From assembly GCA_916048055.1 (NCBI GenBank), contig CAJZHL010000001.1, positions 1,860,001-1,924,000 of the forward strand: DNA of 64,000 nucleotides. Reading direction: 5' to 3'. The position numbers were made by a program, and so were the translations under genes. Shown here one piece after another: positions 23,771-36,000 of this stretch; position 1 is the stretch's first letter; every line of letters starts with the position of its first letter. The notes beneath the pieces were generated by a model. That model was not told the DNA's origin. It saw nothing but the letters and a program-made list of their open reading frames with translations, and ran no database searches. This stretch comes from Pedinophyceae sp. YPF-701 (Eukaryota; Chlorophyta; Pedinophyceae).

Positions 23771-24085
23771 CGCGTGCCGGTGCGATGGCACACGCGGTGC
23801 GTGGCTGTGGCCGCCACGTCGCGGGGAGGCCGCAGGCGCGCGGACTGGCGGCGGTAGGACGCCGACCAGAGCGTCGACGGCGGCGCGCGAGACCCGGCCG
23901 CCCCGCGCCGCGCTGCGGTGCCAGCTCGTCGCGTGACATGGCAGCGTCGTGTTCCTGCGGCCGTGTGACTGCGCGATGTGCGCGGCCCTGCGCCCCGCGC
24001 CGCCACGTCTGGCAGTTGGATGCTCCGGGCCGCGCGCGCGTTGCCTCGCACGCAGGTCCGGGCACCACGGCGCGTTGTTCCGGCC
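23771..24085. other. Intergenic, HAD to glycosyltransferase
   Basis: These 315 bp lie between two genes on the same strand. An in-frame ATG at 23978 would extend the next protein by 36 Arg-rich residues, but the ATG at 24086, directly before the membrane anchor, fits a type II protein better. Confidence 0.45.
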
Positions 24086-25339
24086 ATGAGGGCGCTTGTT
24101 CTCTCCCAGGCGGCAGTGATCGCCGTCTTGGCCTTGGGCATCTTCACGGGGCTATTCACGCAGCCCGAGATTCATATTGTGCAGGTTGGGTGTCGGGACA
24201 CCTGCGTCCGTCCGCGTCCGCCTGCAATTCAAGCTGCGCAATGTTTGGATGCCACGGGCGCCTCCCGCGACATCTGCGCGGCGAGGGCGCTGATGAACGA
24301 CCTGATGCTGTCTGAATCGGACGAAGGGAAGGGCTTCGCAGACCTCGCAGTGAGCGCGCATGCGTGGACCACGTGGGACAGGGCGCTTGCAGCGGCGCCG
24401 CGGTTCGTGCCGGAATCAAGCGCGTGCGCGACGGCCAGCTGCGTGCCGCTGCCGGTCATCGTCGTCACACGGACCGACAGCAACGCGACGAGTCGAGCTG
24501 ACGAGGTGCTCGCTCGCCTCGGCCGAGAACGAACGCTAAACGTGACACTCGAGGTGTTTGTCACCGGCGCCGACCCCCTCGCGGCGTCGACGCCGTCGGG
24601 AGAAGCGATGGCTGACACAGTCGACGCGTTCAGTATCGGCAGCGAGAAGGAGAGCGTCGAGAACGCGCGACGACTCCGGCGAAGGGCGGCAGCAAGTCCA
24701 ACCAATCAAAGCGCCGTGGATGGCGACGCGCTACACCTGAAACAGTTTGGGGCGCGCGCTGCGCACGTCGAAGCTCTGCGCACGTGTCTGGCCACCGGAC
24801 GGTCGGCGTGCCTCGTGCTGGAAGACGACGCGTGGCTGCCGCCCAGCACGTCGTCCTTGTTCGACCTCCTGCCCGGGCTGCTGCGCTCACTGCCGAGGGA
24901 CTGGGGCGTCGTCCGCCTCATCTCTGACTTCGGTGCGCATCGCTGCACGCTGTCGTCCCACAACGCAAGGCTTGATTTTGATTTCATCCAACCGCGCAAC
25001 ACGCCCTTCGCCAACGCAGGATGGGACACAGGCTCGGCAGGCGGGAGCTTCCTCTTTCCACCGATCTCGCGTCCCGAGGACCTCGGCCCCGTGGTCGGCA
25101 GCGCTGGCTTCACAGATGTCAGACTGGCCAAGTACCAGGTCTACTCCGTGGCGTACCTGGTGCGCGCAACGACCGCGAGGACCCTCGTCGCGCGCTGGCT
25201 CCCGGGCGCGGGCGCCCCGTTCGACTGGGAGGTCTCCCTCGCGGCGATGGCCACGTGGCGCGGCCTCCTGCCCCCCGCGGACGCCGTGGTCGACCTGCTC
25301 GTCGACCCCCCGCTCGTCTGCCACGGGCCGTGCCGCTGA
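24086..25339 (+). CDS. Type II membrane glycosyltransferase-like protein (GT25-like)
   Basis: Intronless gene of 417 residues. A short N-terminus and one membrane span ([20 protein letters not shown]) give a Golgi-type topology. The lumenal part has several N-glycosylation sequons (NAT, NVT, NQS). It carries a core resembling glycosyltransferase family 25: [12 protein letters not shown], then [13 protein letters not shown] with the acidic LEDD metal-binding motif, then [10 protein letters not shown], then [14 protein letters not shown] and [11 protein letters not shown]. Family 25 enzymes transfer galactose or glucose to proteins or lipopolysaccharide; donor and acceptor are not predictable here. 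Lack of introns sets it apart from its neighbours. It converges on panB with 33 bp between the coding ends. Confidence 0.6.
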   Translation: MRALVLSQAAVIAVLALGIFTGLFTQPEIHIVQVGCRDTCVRPRPPAIQAAQCLDATGASRDICAARALMNDLMLSESDEGKGFADLAVSAHAWTTWDRALAAAPRFVPESSACATASCVPLPVIVVTRTDSNATSRADEVLARLGRERTLNVTLEVFVTGADPLAASTPSGEAMADTVDAFSIGSEKESVENARRLRRRAAASPTNQSAVDGDALHLKQFGARAAHVEALRTCLATGRSACLVLEDDAWLPPSTSSLFDLLPGLLRSLPRDWGVVRLISDFGAHRCTLSSHNARLDFDFIQPRNTPFANAGWDTGSAGGSFLFPPISRPEDLGPVVGSAGFTDVRLAKYQVYSVAYLVRATTARTLVARWLPGAGAPFDWEVSLAAMATWRGLLPPADAVVDLLVDPPLVCHGPCR

Positions 25340-25372
25340 GCCGCCCGCCGCTGTGACCCCGGCGCGGCGCCG

Positions 25373-26645
25373 TCAGCAGCCGTACCCGCTCCTGCCGCCG
25401 CCGTACGGGTGGCCCCCGAACGCGCGCAGGACTGCGTCTGCGGCCGACTCCATGCCCATGCCGCGCAGCCCGCGCACGAGGCCCTGCACCTCCTTCTCCT
25501 TGATCGAGTAGGGCGAGTGCTCGGGCCCCGGGAACGTCCCCTCCTCCACCTCCCGCCGGTAGGCTTGCAGCCCCTCCTGAACGGCCTCCCCGATCTGCGC
25601 AAACTGCTTGCAGAACTTCGGGGCCACCTTGGCGTGGTGCGGGTGCTGCATCATCCCCAGCAGGTCGTGGTACACCAGCACCTGCCCGGACACGTGCGGC
25701 CCCGCGCCGATGCCGATGGTGGGGATGTCCAGCATCTCCGTCACCGCCGCCGCGACGCTCTGCGGCACGCACTCCAGCACGACCGCGAAACACCCCGCCT
25801 CCTGCAGCGCCCGCGCCTCCTTGACCACCCGCAGCGCGTCCGACGCCGTCTGGGCCTGCAGACACGCGCACCCACGCTGCGGCGTCCATGCAACGCGCAC
25901 AAGCGACGCGATGCGCGACGGCGAGGCGCTCGGGGCGGGCGTGCGCACCTGCGGGCGGAACCCGCCGAGGACGCTGATGCTCTGCGGGTTGAGCCCCACG
26001 TGCCCCATGACGGCGATGCCCACCCCGACGATGGCGCGCGCCGCCGCCACGCGCGCCGCCTGCCCGCCCTCGAGCTTCACGCAGTCCATGCCGCCCTCCT
26101 TCATCATCCGCACCGCGGACTGCACGGCGTCGTACGTGCCGTTCTCGTACGACCCGAACGGCAGGTCGCCCACCAGCAGCGGCCGCGACGCGCCCCGCGC
26201 CACCGCCTTGCAGTGCGTGATCATGTCGTCCAGCGAGATCGGGAGCGTCGTGTCGTGCCCGTGCACGACCATCGCCGCCGAGTCCCCGACCAGGCACATG
26301 TCGATCCCTGCGGCGCGGACACGCGTCGTCGGTGCGGGCGTGGGGGTGTGGGCTGCGGATGTGTCGCGGGCGACGGTGCGCGGGCGGCGGGGCTGTGGAC
26401 GTGCCTGCGAGGTCGCAGTGCACCGCGCTGGGGTAGTCGTACGCGGTGACCATCGTGAGGCGCTCGCCCGCGCGGAACTTCTTGTCGATCGTCCTGAGGG
26501 TCACGCGCGTCGCAGAGCCATTGCCGCCGTCATCTCCCCCGGCGGCCAACCGCGTGGTGCCCGGTCCCTGGTAAACGACATTCTCTGGCTTGTTGCTCAT
26601 GAAGCGAGATAGGAAGCCAGAGCCCGAGACCGCTCGCGCGGCCAT
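25373..26645 (-). CDS. panB: Ketopantoate hydroxymethyltransferase (PanB), probably mitochondrial
   Basis: Transfers a hydroxymethyl group from methylene-tetrahydrofolate to 2-oxoisovalerate, the first committed step towards pantothenate and coenzyme A. Exons 26645-26405, 26307-25949 and 25855-25373 give 360 residues. Residues 1-40 are basic and Ser/Ala-rich ([15 protein letters not shown]), a mitochondrial-type presequence as in plant PanB. Family motifs in order: [18 protein letters not shown], then [20 protein letters not shown] (metal and substrate site), then [39 protein letters not shown] (catalytic Glu) and [15 protein letters not shown]. Intron 1 must start with GC (GCACGT) to keep phase. 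A GTG-initiated extension upstream of 26645 was not used. Expected partners panC and panE are not in the window. Confidence 0.95.
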
Positions 26646-27419
26646 CGCCGCCAAACCACCTCCCAGGCCCCCCGCAGCCCCTGCAGCGCGCGAAACCACA
26701 GTCCGCACGCAGGTCCGATCCACATCGCCTCTCGTTCCACTGATAAGCGCTCGGCGGCGATGGAACTCGGAAACGGCCCACCGCGGACGGCAACTCAGGC
26801 AGGCAGGCCAGCGCTATCAGCTAGCGAGCCGGCGGAGGCGCTGCAGGGCTTGCACGAATCGCGAAACCACCCCAGGCCCCGCGGCCACATGTGTGAATCT
26901 GCGCGGGCGGCGGCGCCGCGCTCCGGAACGTCGCCGGTCCGCGAGCGCAGAGGCGCCGCTCACCTGGCACCCCTTGCGTCGCAGCTAGCCGGCACAGCAG
27001 CGACGCGGTCCGCGAAGCGACGACCCGACTCATCCTTCAAGTCGATGCCTCGCTGCACGTCGGCGTGGCCCGCCCCGAAACCGCTTCGAGGGATAGACTG
27101 GCCCGCGGGATGCAACTTGCGCCGGTCACAGTGTCCTGCTTCGACGACGTGGCGCGCTCGGCTCGCCGGCTGCACCTGGGGTCACGAGGCGCGTTCGCGT
27201 CGCCGCAGCGTCCGGCCCCGTGACGCGCGAGGTCGCAATGACCTGCTCGCCTACGGCGCAGCCAGTCATCCTCAGTTGGTGGCACACCCCCCCTCTCTTC
27301 GCAGGTGGGCCCGTGAACGATAGTGGCCGTGCCACAGCCGCCAGCAACTCACACGGTGGCTGGGCGCCGTCCGGGAGCAACGAGAGTCACAGTCTGCAGC
27401 CGCAAACACTGCGCGCGCA
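26646..27419. other. Intergenic, panB to SCAPER
   Basis: These 774 bp hold the panB promoter and the SCAPER 3' flank. Several short frames occur on both strands, but none has a credible protein signature, splice partner or RNA fold. I see nothing else in it. Confidence 0.5.
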
Positions 27420-30400
27420 TCATGATGCGTCTGGCCCTGGAGACGCGGTGGTTGGCAGCAACGCGGACAGGAACGCCTGTGCCCGCGGGAGCAGCGCCTG
27501 CGGGAAGCGCGTGCAGATGCTGTACCGCGCGTCCGACTGGTCCTCCCGCCAGAGCGCCGCCCGCGCCGACTGCCGGGCCATGGGCGTGCCCGGCGCGGCC
27601 GCCCCGTCCTTCTCGTCCGTGCCGCGCTTGTACTCCGCGAGCAGCGTCTCCTTCACGTCCGTCACGTACCGCAGCAGCGACTGCAGGTTCAGCCCGTACG
27701 GCGCCGCCTCGGCCTCGGCCGACGCCGGTGTCCGCGGGAGGCCGCTCGCCGGCGACACGGGCGTCTTGCACGCGCTGTCCTCGAGCCGCAGCGCCTCCAC
27801 CGCGGCCGCGCCCGACGGCGGCTGCTTCGGCAGGCTCGCCGCGTCCGCCCGCGGCCCCGGGCTCGCCTTGGCCACCAGCAGGCAGTTGGACGGGCACTCG
27901 AAGACCGCGGCGAGCAGCGCGGGGAGCGCGACGGCGGCGCCGCGCGCGGACCCGGCGTAGCTGGAGGGGAGGGCGAGGAGCTGCTTGAGTATGGGCGTGC
28001 GGCCCCACTGCAGCATGGCCTGGTTGCCCGGGTGCATGAGGACGGCCGCGCCGAGGAGGCGCAGGACCTCGTCGAGCATGGCGTCGTTCAGGGCCGTGTC
28101 CGGGGCGGTGTCGGGCGTCGACGGGCCCGCGGTGTCGCCCGCGGCGTCCTCGAGGCGCGCGCAGCACCGCTGCAGGAGGAACGAGAGCAGGTGCAGGATC
28201 TCCAGGCGCAGGTCCGGGAGGGCGAGGAGGGTCTGGACCGCGCGGATGTCGAGGATCGCGAAGTTGTTGAGCGTGCGCAGGACGCGCAGCGCCACCGAGT
28301 CGAAGTTGCGCGGGAGCGGCGCGCCGGCCCTGCGCGCGCTGGGCGTCTCGCCGTCGCGCGCGGGGCCGGGGGTCTCCGCGCGGGCCGCCTGGTGGCGCAG
28401 GAGGACGGAGGTCAGCACGGACGTGAGCCGCACGAGGTGCGTCTCCTTCACGAAGATCATCAGCGAGAGCGCCACCGACCACGACGACGGGGGGGTGTCC
28501 CGCGGCAGGGGCTTCAGGTCCTCGGGCCGCGGCGCCGACAGCGCCTCGAGCGCCTCGAGCGTCGCCTCGACGTGCGCGGGGACCGCCGTCGCCGCCTCCT
28601 CGCTCTCGAACAGCGCCAGCACCTCGTGCACGCGGTACACCAGCCCCGCCGCGAGCAGCTGCCCGCGCGTGAGCTCCAGGAGCGTCGCCCACTCCTGCGG
28701 CAGCGCGGGCGCCTCCTCGCGCCCCGCCGAGAGCACGCGCGCGATCGTCCCGAACGCGCTCTCGAGGAAGGAGGCCTCCTCGGGCAGCAGCGGGAGGCAC
28801 CCCAGATCCGAAGAGTCGCGGTGCACGGCCAGGTCCACGAGCGTGACCATGCGCGACGCCAGCGACGGGAGCACGCACTCGCGCAGCGCGCGCAACGCCG
28901 GCCGCGGGCCCGAGCGCAGGACGCCCAGCGCGCACGCCAGCAGCCGCGCCGCCGTCGGCAGCGCGATGGGCTCGGCGTCCTTCCGGCGCGCGGCGGCGGG
29001 CTCGGCCTCGCCCGCGCCGTCGCTCCCGCCGTGCTCGCTCCCGCCCGCGCCCCGCTCCGCGTCGCCCCCGCGCAGCGGCCCCTTGGGGAAGGGCGACGAG
29101 GCCAGCCGCACCAGCGCCGTGGCCAGCCGCGCCGTGTCCTCGCCCTGCGGGTCCGGCGGGGACCGCGCGAGGAGGCCCTCGAGGCTCCCCGCGGCCGCCG
29201 CGAGCCGCTCCTGCGCGCGCCCCCGCTCCGCGTGCGACCCCGCCCCGCTGAGCTGCTGCGACAGCAACTCGAGCTCCTTCGCGGTGATCAGCAGCGGCGA
29301 CGTCCACGACCCCGCGCCCTCCATCTTCTCCCCCGCCGGCCGCCGCTTGCGCTCCTCCGCCAGGATCGCCAGCCGCGTGTCGTCCATGCGGATCTGCAGC
29401 TTCTTCGAGCGCCGCCGCATGCCCTTGAAGCGGTTCGCCATCGACGCCGCGGTGCGGAACGCGCGCCCCGCCGCCCACATCTGCCCCGCGTGCGCCCACT
29501 GCGGGTCGTACGACGGACCGCTCGGGGACCCCGGCGCGGCGAGCGTCGGCGACGCCTCCCGCTCCCGCGCCGACGCCCGCTGCGTCCACGGCGACGGCGA
29601 CGGCTGCCCGCTGCGCGCGCGCGGGGAGCCCTCCGCGAGGCGCGCCGACGGCGAACCGCCCTCGCCGTCGCGCGCGACCCCCTCCCGCGGCGCGCCCGTG
29701 TCCTTGCCCACCGCCGCGCGGTCCCGGATCTCCGCCAGGTACCGCGACCGCCGCATGTCCGCCTCCGCCAGCCGCGTCTCCAGCCGACGCCGGCGCTCCT
29801 CGCGGAACGTCTGCACGGGGAACGCAGCGAGCGTCGCGTCACGACGCGCACGGCAAGCAGGCAGCACTGCGCGCATCCACCCACGTCGCACCCACGCGCA
29901 CCTCCGCGTTGAGCTCGGCCTTGTGCTGCGCGGCCCGCTGCTGCTCCTGCCGCGCGCGCATCGCCGCCAGGTGCGCCAGCTTGCGCTCCTCGGCCAGCCG
30001 CAGCTGCGCGGCCTCCTTGAGCTTGGCGCTGGCCTCCAGCCGCGCGAGCCGCTCCTCCTCCATGCGCGCCTTGCGCTCCTGCGCGGACCCGCCGCGCTCC
30101 ACGAAGGTCGACGCCTTGCTGCGGATGCGCTCGAGCGCGGCCTCCTTGCGCGCCCCCGCCGCGCCCACGCGCTCCCGCAGCGCGTTGGCGCGCCCCTCGG
30201 CCTCGAGCTCCTGGATGAAGTGCACCTCGTCGACCTTGATCGACTCCTCGCGCGCGCGCCGCGACACCGCCTCCAGGTACGAGTGCCGCCGCTCCGTCGC
30301 CTGCAGACACGCACGCACAAACACACCATCGCCACGTCATGTCATGTCATGTCGTTTCGCGAACCTCTTCTGCGTGCGCCGGCGAGCTCCCCCGGTGGGC

Positions 30401-31900
30401 GCCGATGCGTGCGCACCATCTGCACGCGCTCGGTGCTGCTCGGCCCCGCGCGCGCGTCGCCCCCCGCGCGCGCCCGCGCGGCCCTCCGCTCGTCCTCTGC
30501 CCTCGCCAGCTTCATGAGCCGCTCGAGCTCCTTGTCCATGCGCTGCCGGCGCCCGCGCCGCAGCTTGCTCCCCACGCGCCGCCGCACGTCCTCGCTCTCG
30601 GACGCCCGACTGCTGGGCTGACTCAGGCGGTCCCGGATCAGCGGCGCCTGCTGCGACGGGGTCACGTCCGAGCCCACCACGACGAGCAGCTCGCGCTGCG
30701 ACCCCGCGCGCCGCGACAGCAGCGACCCCGCGCTCCCCGCGGGGCTCTCCGCGCCCGCGCTCAGTGGCGACTTGGCCGCGCTGCCGTTCGCGCCCTCGAG
30801 CCGCTGGGGCGACCGCTGCGCCGCCGGGCTGCCGCCCTGCCGCGCGGGCGACGCGGGCTCGCTCGCCGACCCCGCGAAGCGCCCCTTGCCGGTCCACACG
30901 GGCGGTGCGGAGGGCGCCAGGGGGGAGTCGGCCGGGAGCGACGCCGCGCCCTGCCCCTCGTCGAGCTCCGGGACGCCCGTGAGCGACCGCGCCGTGCCCC
31001 GGACCTGCGGCGGCGGCGCGCGGGCGCGTCGGCGGCGTCGGCGGCGGGCGGGCGGGGTGGCTGGCGCGCCGCGCGCCGGCGAGCACGCGACGCACGGGGC
31101 GCTGGAGCGCACCTGGAGCTCGTCGTACAGGTCCTGGAAGTCCCGCACGCACATCTCGAGGGCCGCGAGGGCCTGTCGGACGTGGTTGGCGGACCTGCCC
31201 TGCAGGTCGCTCTCGCAGTTGCGGTAGTAGTCGTCGACCGCCAGGTAGATGTGGGCGAGCCCGCGCGGGTAGTTGAACGCATGCGCCACCGGGGTGGACG
31301 AGCCTGACGGACGGACAGGGTCTGGAGCCGCCGCGCCGGCCGCGCAACCACCTTCCGGCAGGGCGCCCTGCTGGGCCGCCGCGTCCGCCTTCCCCGCCCC
31401 AAAGTCCAATCGAGTTCTGCACGCACAGGAGAGAACAACGCCCGTGGGCGCCGCCGTTCCCGGCCGCGGACCGCCAGGAGGCGCCGGCAGGGCGCGCCCA
31501 GCCCCACAGGTGCGTCCAGAGGGCGCGGGATGGGCAATGCGGCCGCAGTGAGCCGCTCAGTGCGGCGCGCGACGCGCCCGCCGGTGCGGTCGCGGAAGCA
31601 GGGCTGCGGGCGGACACGCGGTGCGCCGGCGCGCCGTGGGAGGAGGCGCGGGGAGCCTAGGCGTCCCGTCTCGGCAAAGCTCGCGCGCCGATCCACGGCG
31701 TCACTTCGGCGGCGTCGTGTCCGCACGGGCGGATATTTCGAGCATGTTCTGTCGTCTGGGCACGTCGACAGGCCCGCTCGACGGCGTCCCAGGCGTCCCG
31801 CCGGGCCGTACCTAGTTGGTCGCTGGCCCCGGGGCGAGTCCTGCGCATCCGGCGAGCGCACGACATGACTTGGCGATGTCATCACCACGGGACCTTCCAT
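27420..31900 (-). CDS. SCAPER: SCAPER homologue (S-phase cyclin A-associated protein in the ER family)
   Basis: Large helical protein; in animals it binds cyclin A, associates with ER and ciliary structures, and is needed for photoreceptors. Exons 31900-31812 (probable), 31416-31113, 31004-30417, 30300-29902 and 29810-27420 give 1256 residues. An N-terminal helical block contains LAHIYLAVDDYYRNCESDLQ and VRQALAALEMCVRDFQDLYD. A basic segment RRVGSKLRRGRRQRMDKELE starts a long coiled coil (residues about 290-470, RREESIKVDEVHFIQELE-like, with many KLKEAAQLRLAEER heptads). The C-terminal helical repeat region ends with the family block VALRVLRTLNNFAILDIRAV, then EVLRLLGAAVLMHPGNQAML and QWGRTPILKQLLALPSSY. 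The first exon was chosen because its phase-2 donor (GTACGG) joins a phase-2 acceptor after 395 bp; it has no conserved residues and is the weak point. Confidence 0.83.
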
Positions 31901-33075
31901 CCGACCGGCGCTCGAAGCAGCTATAGCGCCCAGCGCCGTGCGGAGAGGGCCCACACAGAGTGACCTGGCCCCTCAGCGCGCCAGACGCTCGCCCGGCCGC
32001 CCTGTCCAGCCCTACTGACAGCACAGTTTCGCCCGCAACTCTCCACTGGTGCGGGACCGCGCCAGCCTCGACGAACCCCGCCAAGCGCGCCACAATTGCC
32101 TTCCGCGGCCCCCAGTGCACAGCGCACGACCTGTTTCGCTTCACGGCGCCGCCGCGCGGTTCAGGTCGACCGCTGCCCGATACGGGGTGTGCTCTGCGGC
32201 TTCGAGTGCCTGTGCGGGTGCCGCGGCAGCCCTTTCGCGGCGGCCGTGCAGGGCCTGGGGGGGTCCCGGTAGCGACACCCCGGCGGGGCCCGCCGCGTCG
32301 CGACGCGGGGGGCGAGCCCCCCTCTGCACGAACTGTCAGTTTGGCGGCGGAGTCGGCGCGGCCGGTCGGGCGCACCACGCAGGCCGGCGCGACGCACCGT
32401 CGAGGCGGTCCGCGCACTCGCGTGCTGTGCCGCCACACTGGCTTGTTCAAGGTGCCCCGCCCGGGGACGGCCCCTCCGCAAGTGGCCACCTGGCTGCCCG
32501 ATGCACAGGGTCGTAGCGATCGCGCGGGCAGGGCGCAACACAGTGCCTGCCGACCGTCGTGCGTCGCAAGGTCAAAATCAATCACTGCCCGTCAGGCTCA
32601 ACGAGACAGTCTGTCGATGACACGAGGCGCCTCGGCTCCAGCTGGCCCGGCACAGGGTACCCCTGCCTCGTGCATCACGGGCGTGGGCGCCGAGAAGTGG
32701 CCTTCCGGTTGCGGTGTGCCTCACAGGACGATGCATGTTGTCAAACGGTGCAATCGTCTCCCCCCACTGCACCAACACATCCGTGCCAGCCCCGTCCTGC
32801 GCACACACGGTCCTCTCCTGCGTCGCAGAGCATACTTCCTTCCGAAGCGCCGCACACGCACCCTCGCTGGACTGGACGACGTGGTCGTACTCGGCCACAA
32901 GGTGCTGCGAAGGGGCGTGCGTGCATTTTTGCGCGTCAATCAAGAGCCGGGGGACCGACGGCATGTGCCGCGAGAACGCGCAGCCGAAACTCCGCCAGTG
33001 CACGACGAACGCGATCATGGGCCCCGCAGGCGCCCCGCAGGAGACACAGCGTCCCGAGAGGCATCACACAGGTTT
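31901..33075. other. Intergenic, SCAPER to LTN1
   Basis: These 1175 bp lie between the SCAPER start and the LTN1 stop, both on the minus strand. Open frames on both strands (for example 32585-31812 minus, starting MIDFDLATHD) lack splice continuity and recognisable motifs. The part near 32680-33060 is less GC-rich. No RNA gene or repeat is recognised. Confidence 0.45.
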
Positions 33076-36000
33076 CTACCACGGCGACTGGCAGTGCGGG
33101 CAGTTGCTCTTTCCGCTCGACTTGAACCACTTGTACAGGCACTGCGCGTGGAAGTTCTGCGCGCAGGTTTGGCAGGACATGCGTGGGAGGGAGCGGTTGG
33201 CCGGGTGGACCACCGAGTAGCAGATGAGGCACGGCTCGACGCCGGAGAACTTCCGGAGCGCCCGCCGGCGCCACATCGACACCGCCTCGCCCACCGTCCC
33301 GCTGTGGCTCCGCAGGAACACCGCCACGCCCATCACCCACTTCCGCAGCTCCATGTCCGTCAGCCCGACCTGCAAACGCACTCACGCACGCCCCGAGCCT
33401 CAGTGCCGCACCTCGGCCGCACGAGCCACGTCTGCAATGCAACGGGCGGCGACGCACCTTGCGGCGGCACTCCACCTCGGCGTGCCGCAGTGGCCACGAC
33501 GCCGGCAGCTTGATGCATAGCTCGAGCGACGCCCCGTCCTCGACCTCCAGGAGCGCCGACACCTCGCGCGTTCCCGTGCTCGCCCGCAGCTCGAACTGGT
33601 TGTCGTCGTCCAGGCCGTCGGCCTGCATCTTCCCGCCGGCGTCCTGCGCCGCCGCGATCTCCCGCGCGATCGCCGCGGGGGACTCGACCGCGGACACGTA
33701 CTCCTCGACCGCGGTGGCCAGCCGGCGGTCCCGGAGCTCCACGAACCACTGCCGCGCGGGCCCGGGGAGCCGCTGCAGCACCCCGGAGAACACAGCGCGG
33801 CAGAACGCAGCGGTGGCGCTGCCCTGCCCGTCGTCGCTCTCGTCGTCCGAGCCCTCGTCGTCGTCGTCGCCGTGCTCCGCACGCAGCGCCGCGAGCAGGA
33901 GCTCGGCGAGCGGCGCAGTGCTCGGAGACGAAGGCGCTGGGCCAGCGCCGGCCTCCCAGCCGACGACCGTCGCCGCGGCGGCCGCGGTCAGCGCGGGGGC
34001 GACGAGCTCAGAGTACTCCCCGAGGACCTGCTCCACGCGCGCGCACGGGTCCGCCCCCGCCGACGCGCCCTCCCCGCCGGCGTCCAGCAGCATCAGCACC
34101 AGCGCCCACGGAACCAGGCCTGGCCGCCGCAGCGCGCGGACCAGCGCCGGACAGAGCCCGGCGCGCTCCAGGAGCTGCTCGGGCGTCGCGTCCGAGCCGA
34201 CGGCGAGCTCGACGTCCTGCCCGCGGCTCCGCGGCGGCTCCGGCGTGGCCGCGGCGGGTGCGCCGGCGTCCCTCTCTCTTTCGGGCATCGTGCGCTCGCC
34301 CGTGCCGCAGTCCTCGACCATGCCCTCCGGCTCCATCGCCTCGTCCTGCACGGCGGTCTCCGCGTGGTCGACGTCGAGCGCGATGCGCGCCAGGGCCCCG
34401 GGGGCGCACAGGGTCCAGGCGGCGCTGGCGCGCAGGTGGCGCGGGACGTGCGGCCCGCCCGCGGCGACCTCGACGAGCGCAGACGCAGTCGAGGCGCCCG
34501 AGAGCTCGTGCCAGTCCTTGACCTCGGCCAGCGCCTCGGTGACCGCCGCAGCGGCCTGTTTCGGCCCCAGGTGTGCCAGCGCGTCGTTCGCGCTGCGCCA
34601 CACCGCCGCGGTGCCGGACAGCTCCTCGATCCACGCCTCGACGAGCTCTTCCGCCCGCTCCGGCGCCGCCGATGCGCACGCAGCGGCCGCAGCCTCAACG
34701 ACCGCGTGCACCGACCCAACCGCCACAACCGACATGACGATGTCCGCTGCAGCCGAGGTGACGAAGGCGCCGAAGCCGGCCGCGCTGCGGATGCGCACTG
34801 CGCTCGACACCGCTGCGGCCGCGGCGTTGACCGCGTCCGAGCCCCCCGGCGCTCGCACCGCGGTCCCCAGAGACCCCTCCCGCAGCGCAGTGGACACCGA
34901 GCCCAGGAACGCCCCCGCCGACACAGCGTCGACTGCGTCGGCGCGCGCCAGCTTGCGGATGCGCTCGTCGAGGGGCGTCGCTGCGTCGTCGTCACCAGCG
35001 TCCGCGACCTCGTGGACGGCGCACTCCGTGTCGAACGCGTCCTGGCAGCCGTCGGCGACGGCCTCAGCCGCAGCTTGAAGGCTCTGCCGCCACGCGGCCA
35101 TGCCGAGGGACGTGCACTCGAGCAGCGCGGGCAGGTCATCGTCGGCCAGGGCGTCTGCGCACACGATGATGGCACAGCGACACGTCACCAGGAGCTGCCG
35201 CGTCGCCTTCGCGCACAGCTCCGCGAGAGCCCCGCCTTCGTCCTCAGCCTCGTGAAGCTCGTCGCGCGTGGCGCGCTCGTCCGTCAGGTTGCGCCGCAGC
35301 AGCGTCAGGATCGCTGCGTCAGCACCCCTGGTGTTGGACTTCAACGCTCTGGCCAGAGCCGGGTCTTCGGCCGCGACGCACATCCCGCGCATACACGCGA
35401 TCGCAAGCTCTGCGCGTGCGAGTGCAGCCTCGAGGTCAACGATGCCCTGCGACACGGCAGCGAACGGCGTTGGCCCAGCGCGGGCCCGTTCCACCGACCG
35501 CTGCAGGACGTCTGCGACGGGCCCGAGGTCGCCGAAATGCGCAACGGCTGCGCCGACGACGTGCTCGATGAGCACACCGGCGATCTGGTGCGTTGCAAGC
35601 AGCGTTGGCCCCTCCTGCGCCGTGACCGCCTCATGTGCTACCCCTTCCACGATCCTCTTCAGGAACGTGCCCCCCTCGACGGCGTGGTGCGCCCTCGCGG
35701 CGTCAGCGAGCAGCCTCCCGAGCGCGTGCGCAGTGCGCATCGCCGTCGCGGAGTCCGTGCCGCGATGCACCGCAGCTGCGCTCCTGGCGGCAGCCATCAC
35801 CACCTCCGTCAGGCCGCTGTCCGTCACCGAGCGGCGCAGGCACGACTGCAGCGCCGCGGCGTAGCGCTTCGCGTCAGCCCCGCCCGGCGCAGACGCCGCG
35901 CTGAGCGCCACCAAGATGCGGGGCCCCCACTTCCCACGCAGCGTCGCCTCCGGGTCCTGGTCCAGCGCGTGGGACAACACGTGCAGCAGCGGCGACCTCC

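Noticed and set aside
30761-31954. Minus-strand frame of about 400 residues over SCAPER exons and introns
   Set aside because: It crosses well-supported splice sites and has Arg-rich chance composition. Only its part at 31812-31900 was kept, as the probable SCAPER first exon.
31812-32585. Minus-strand frame starting MIDFDLATHDGRQ
   Set aside because: ATG start, but no motifs, Arg/Gly/Pro-rich, and no splice partner. Not supported as a gene.
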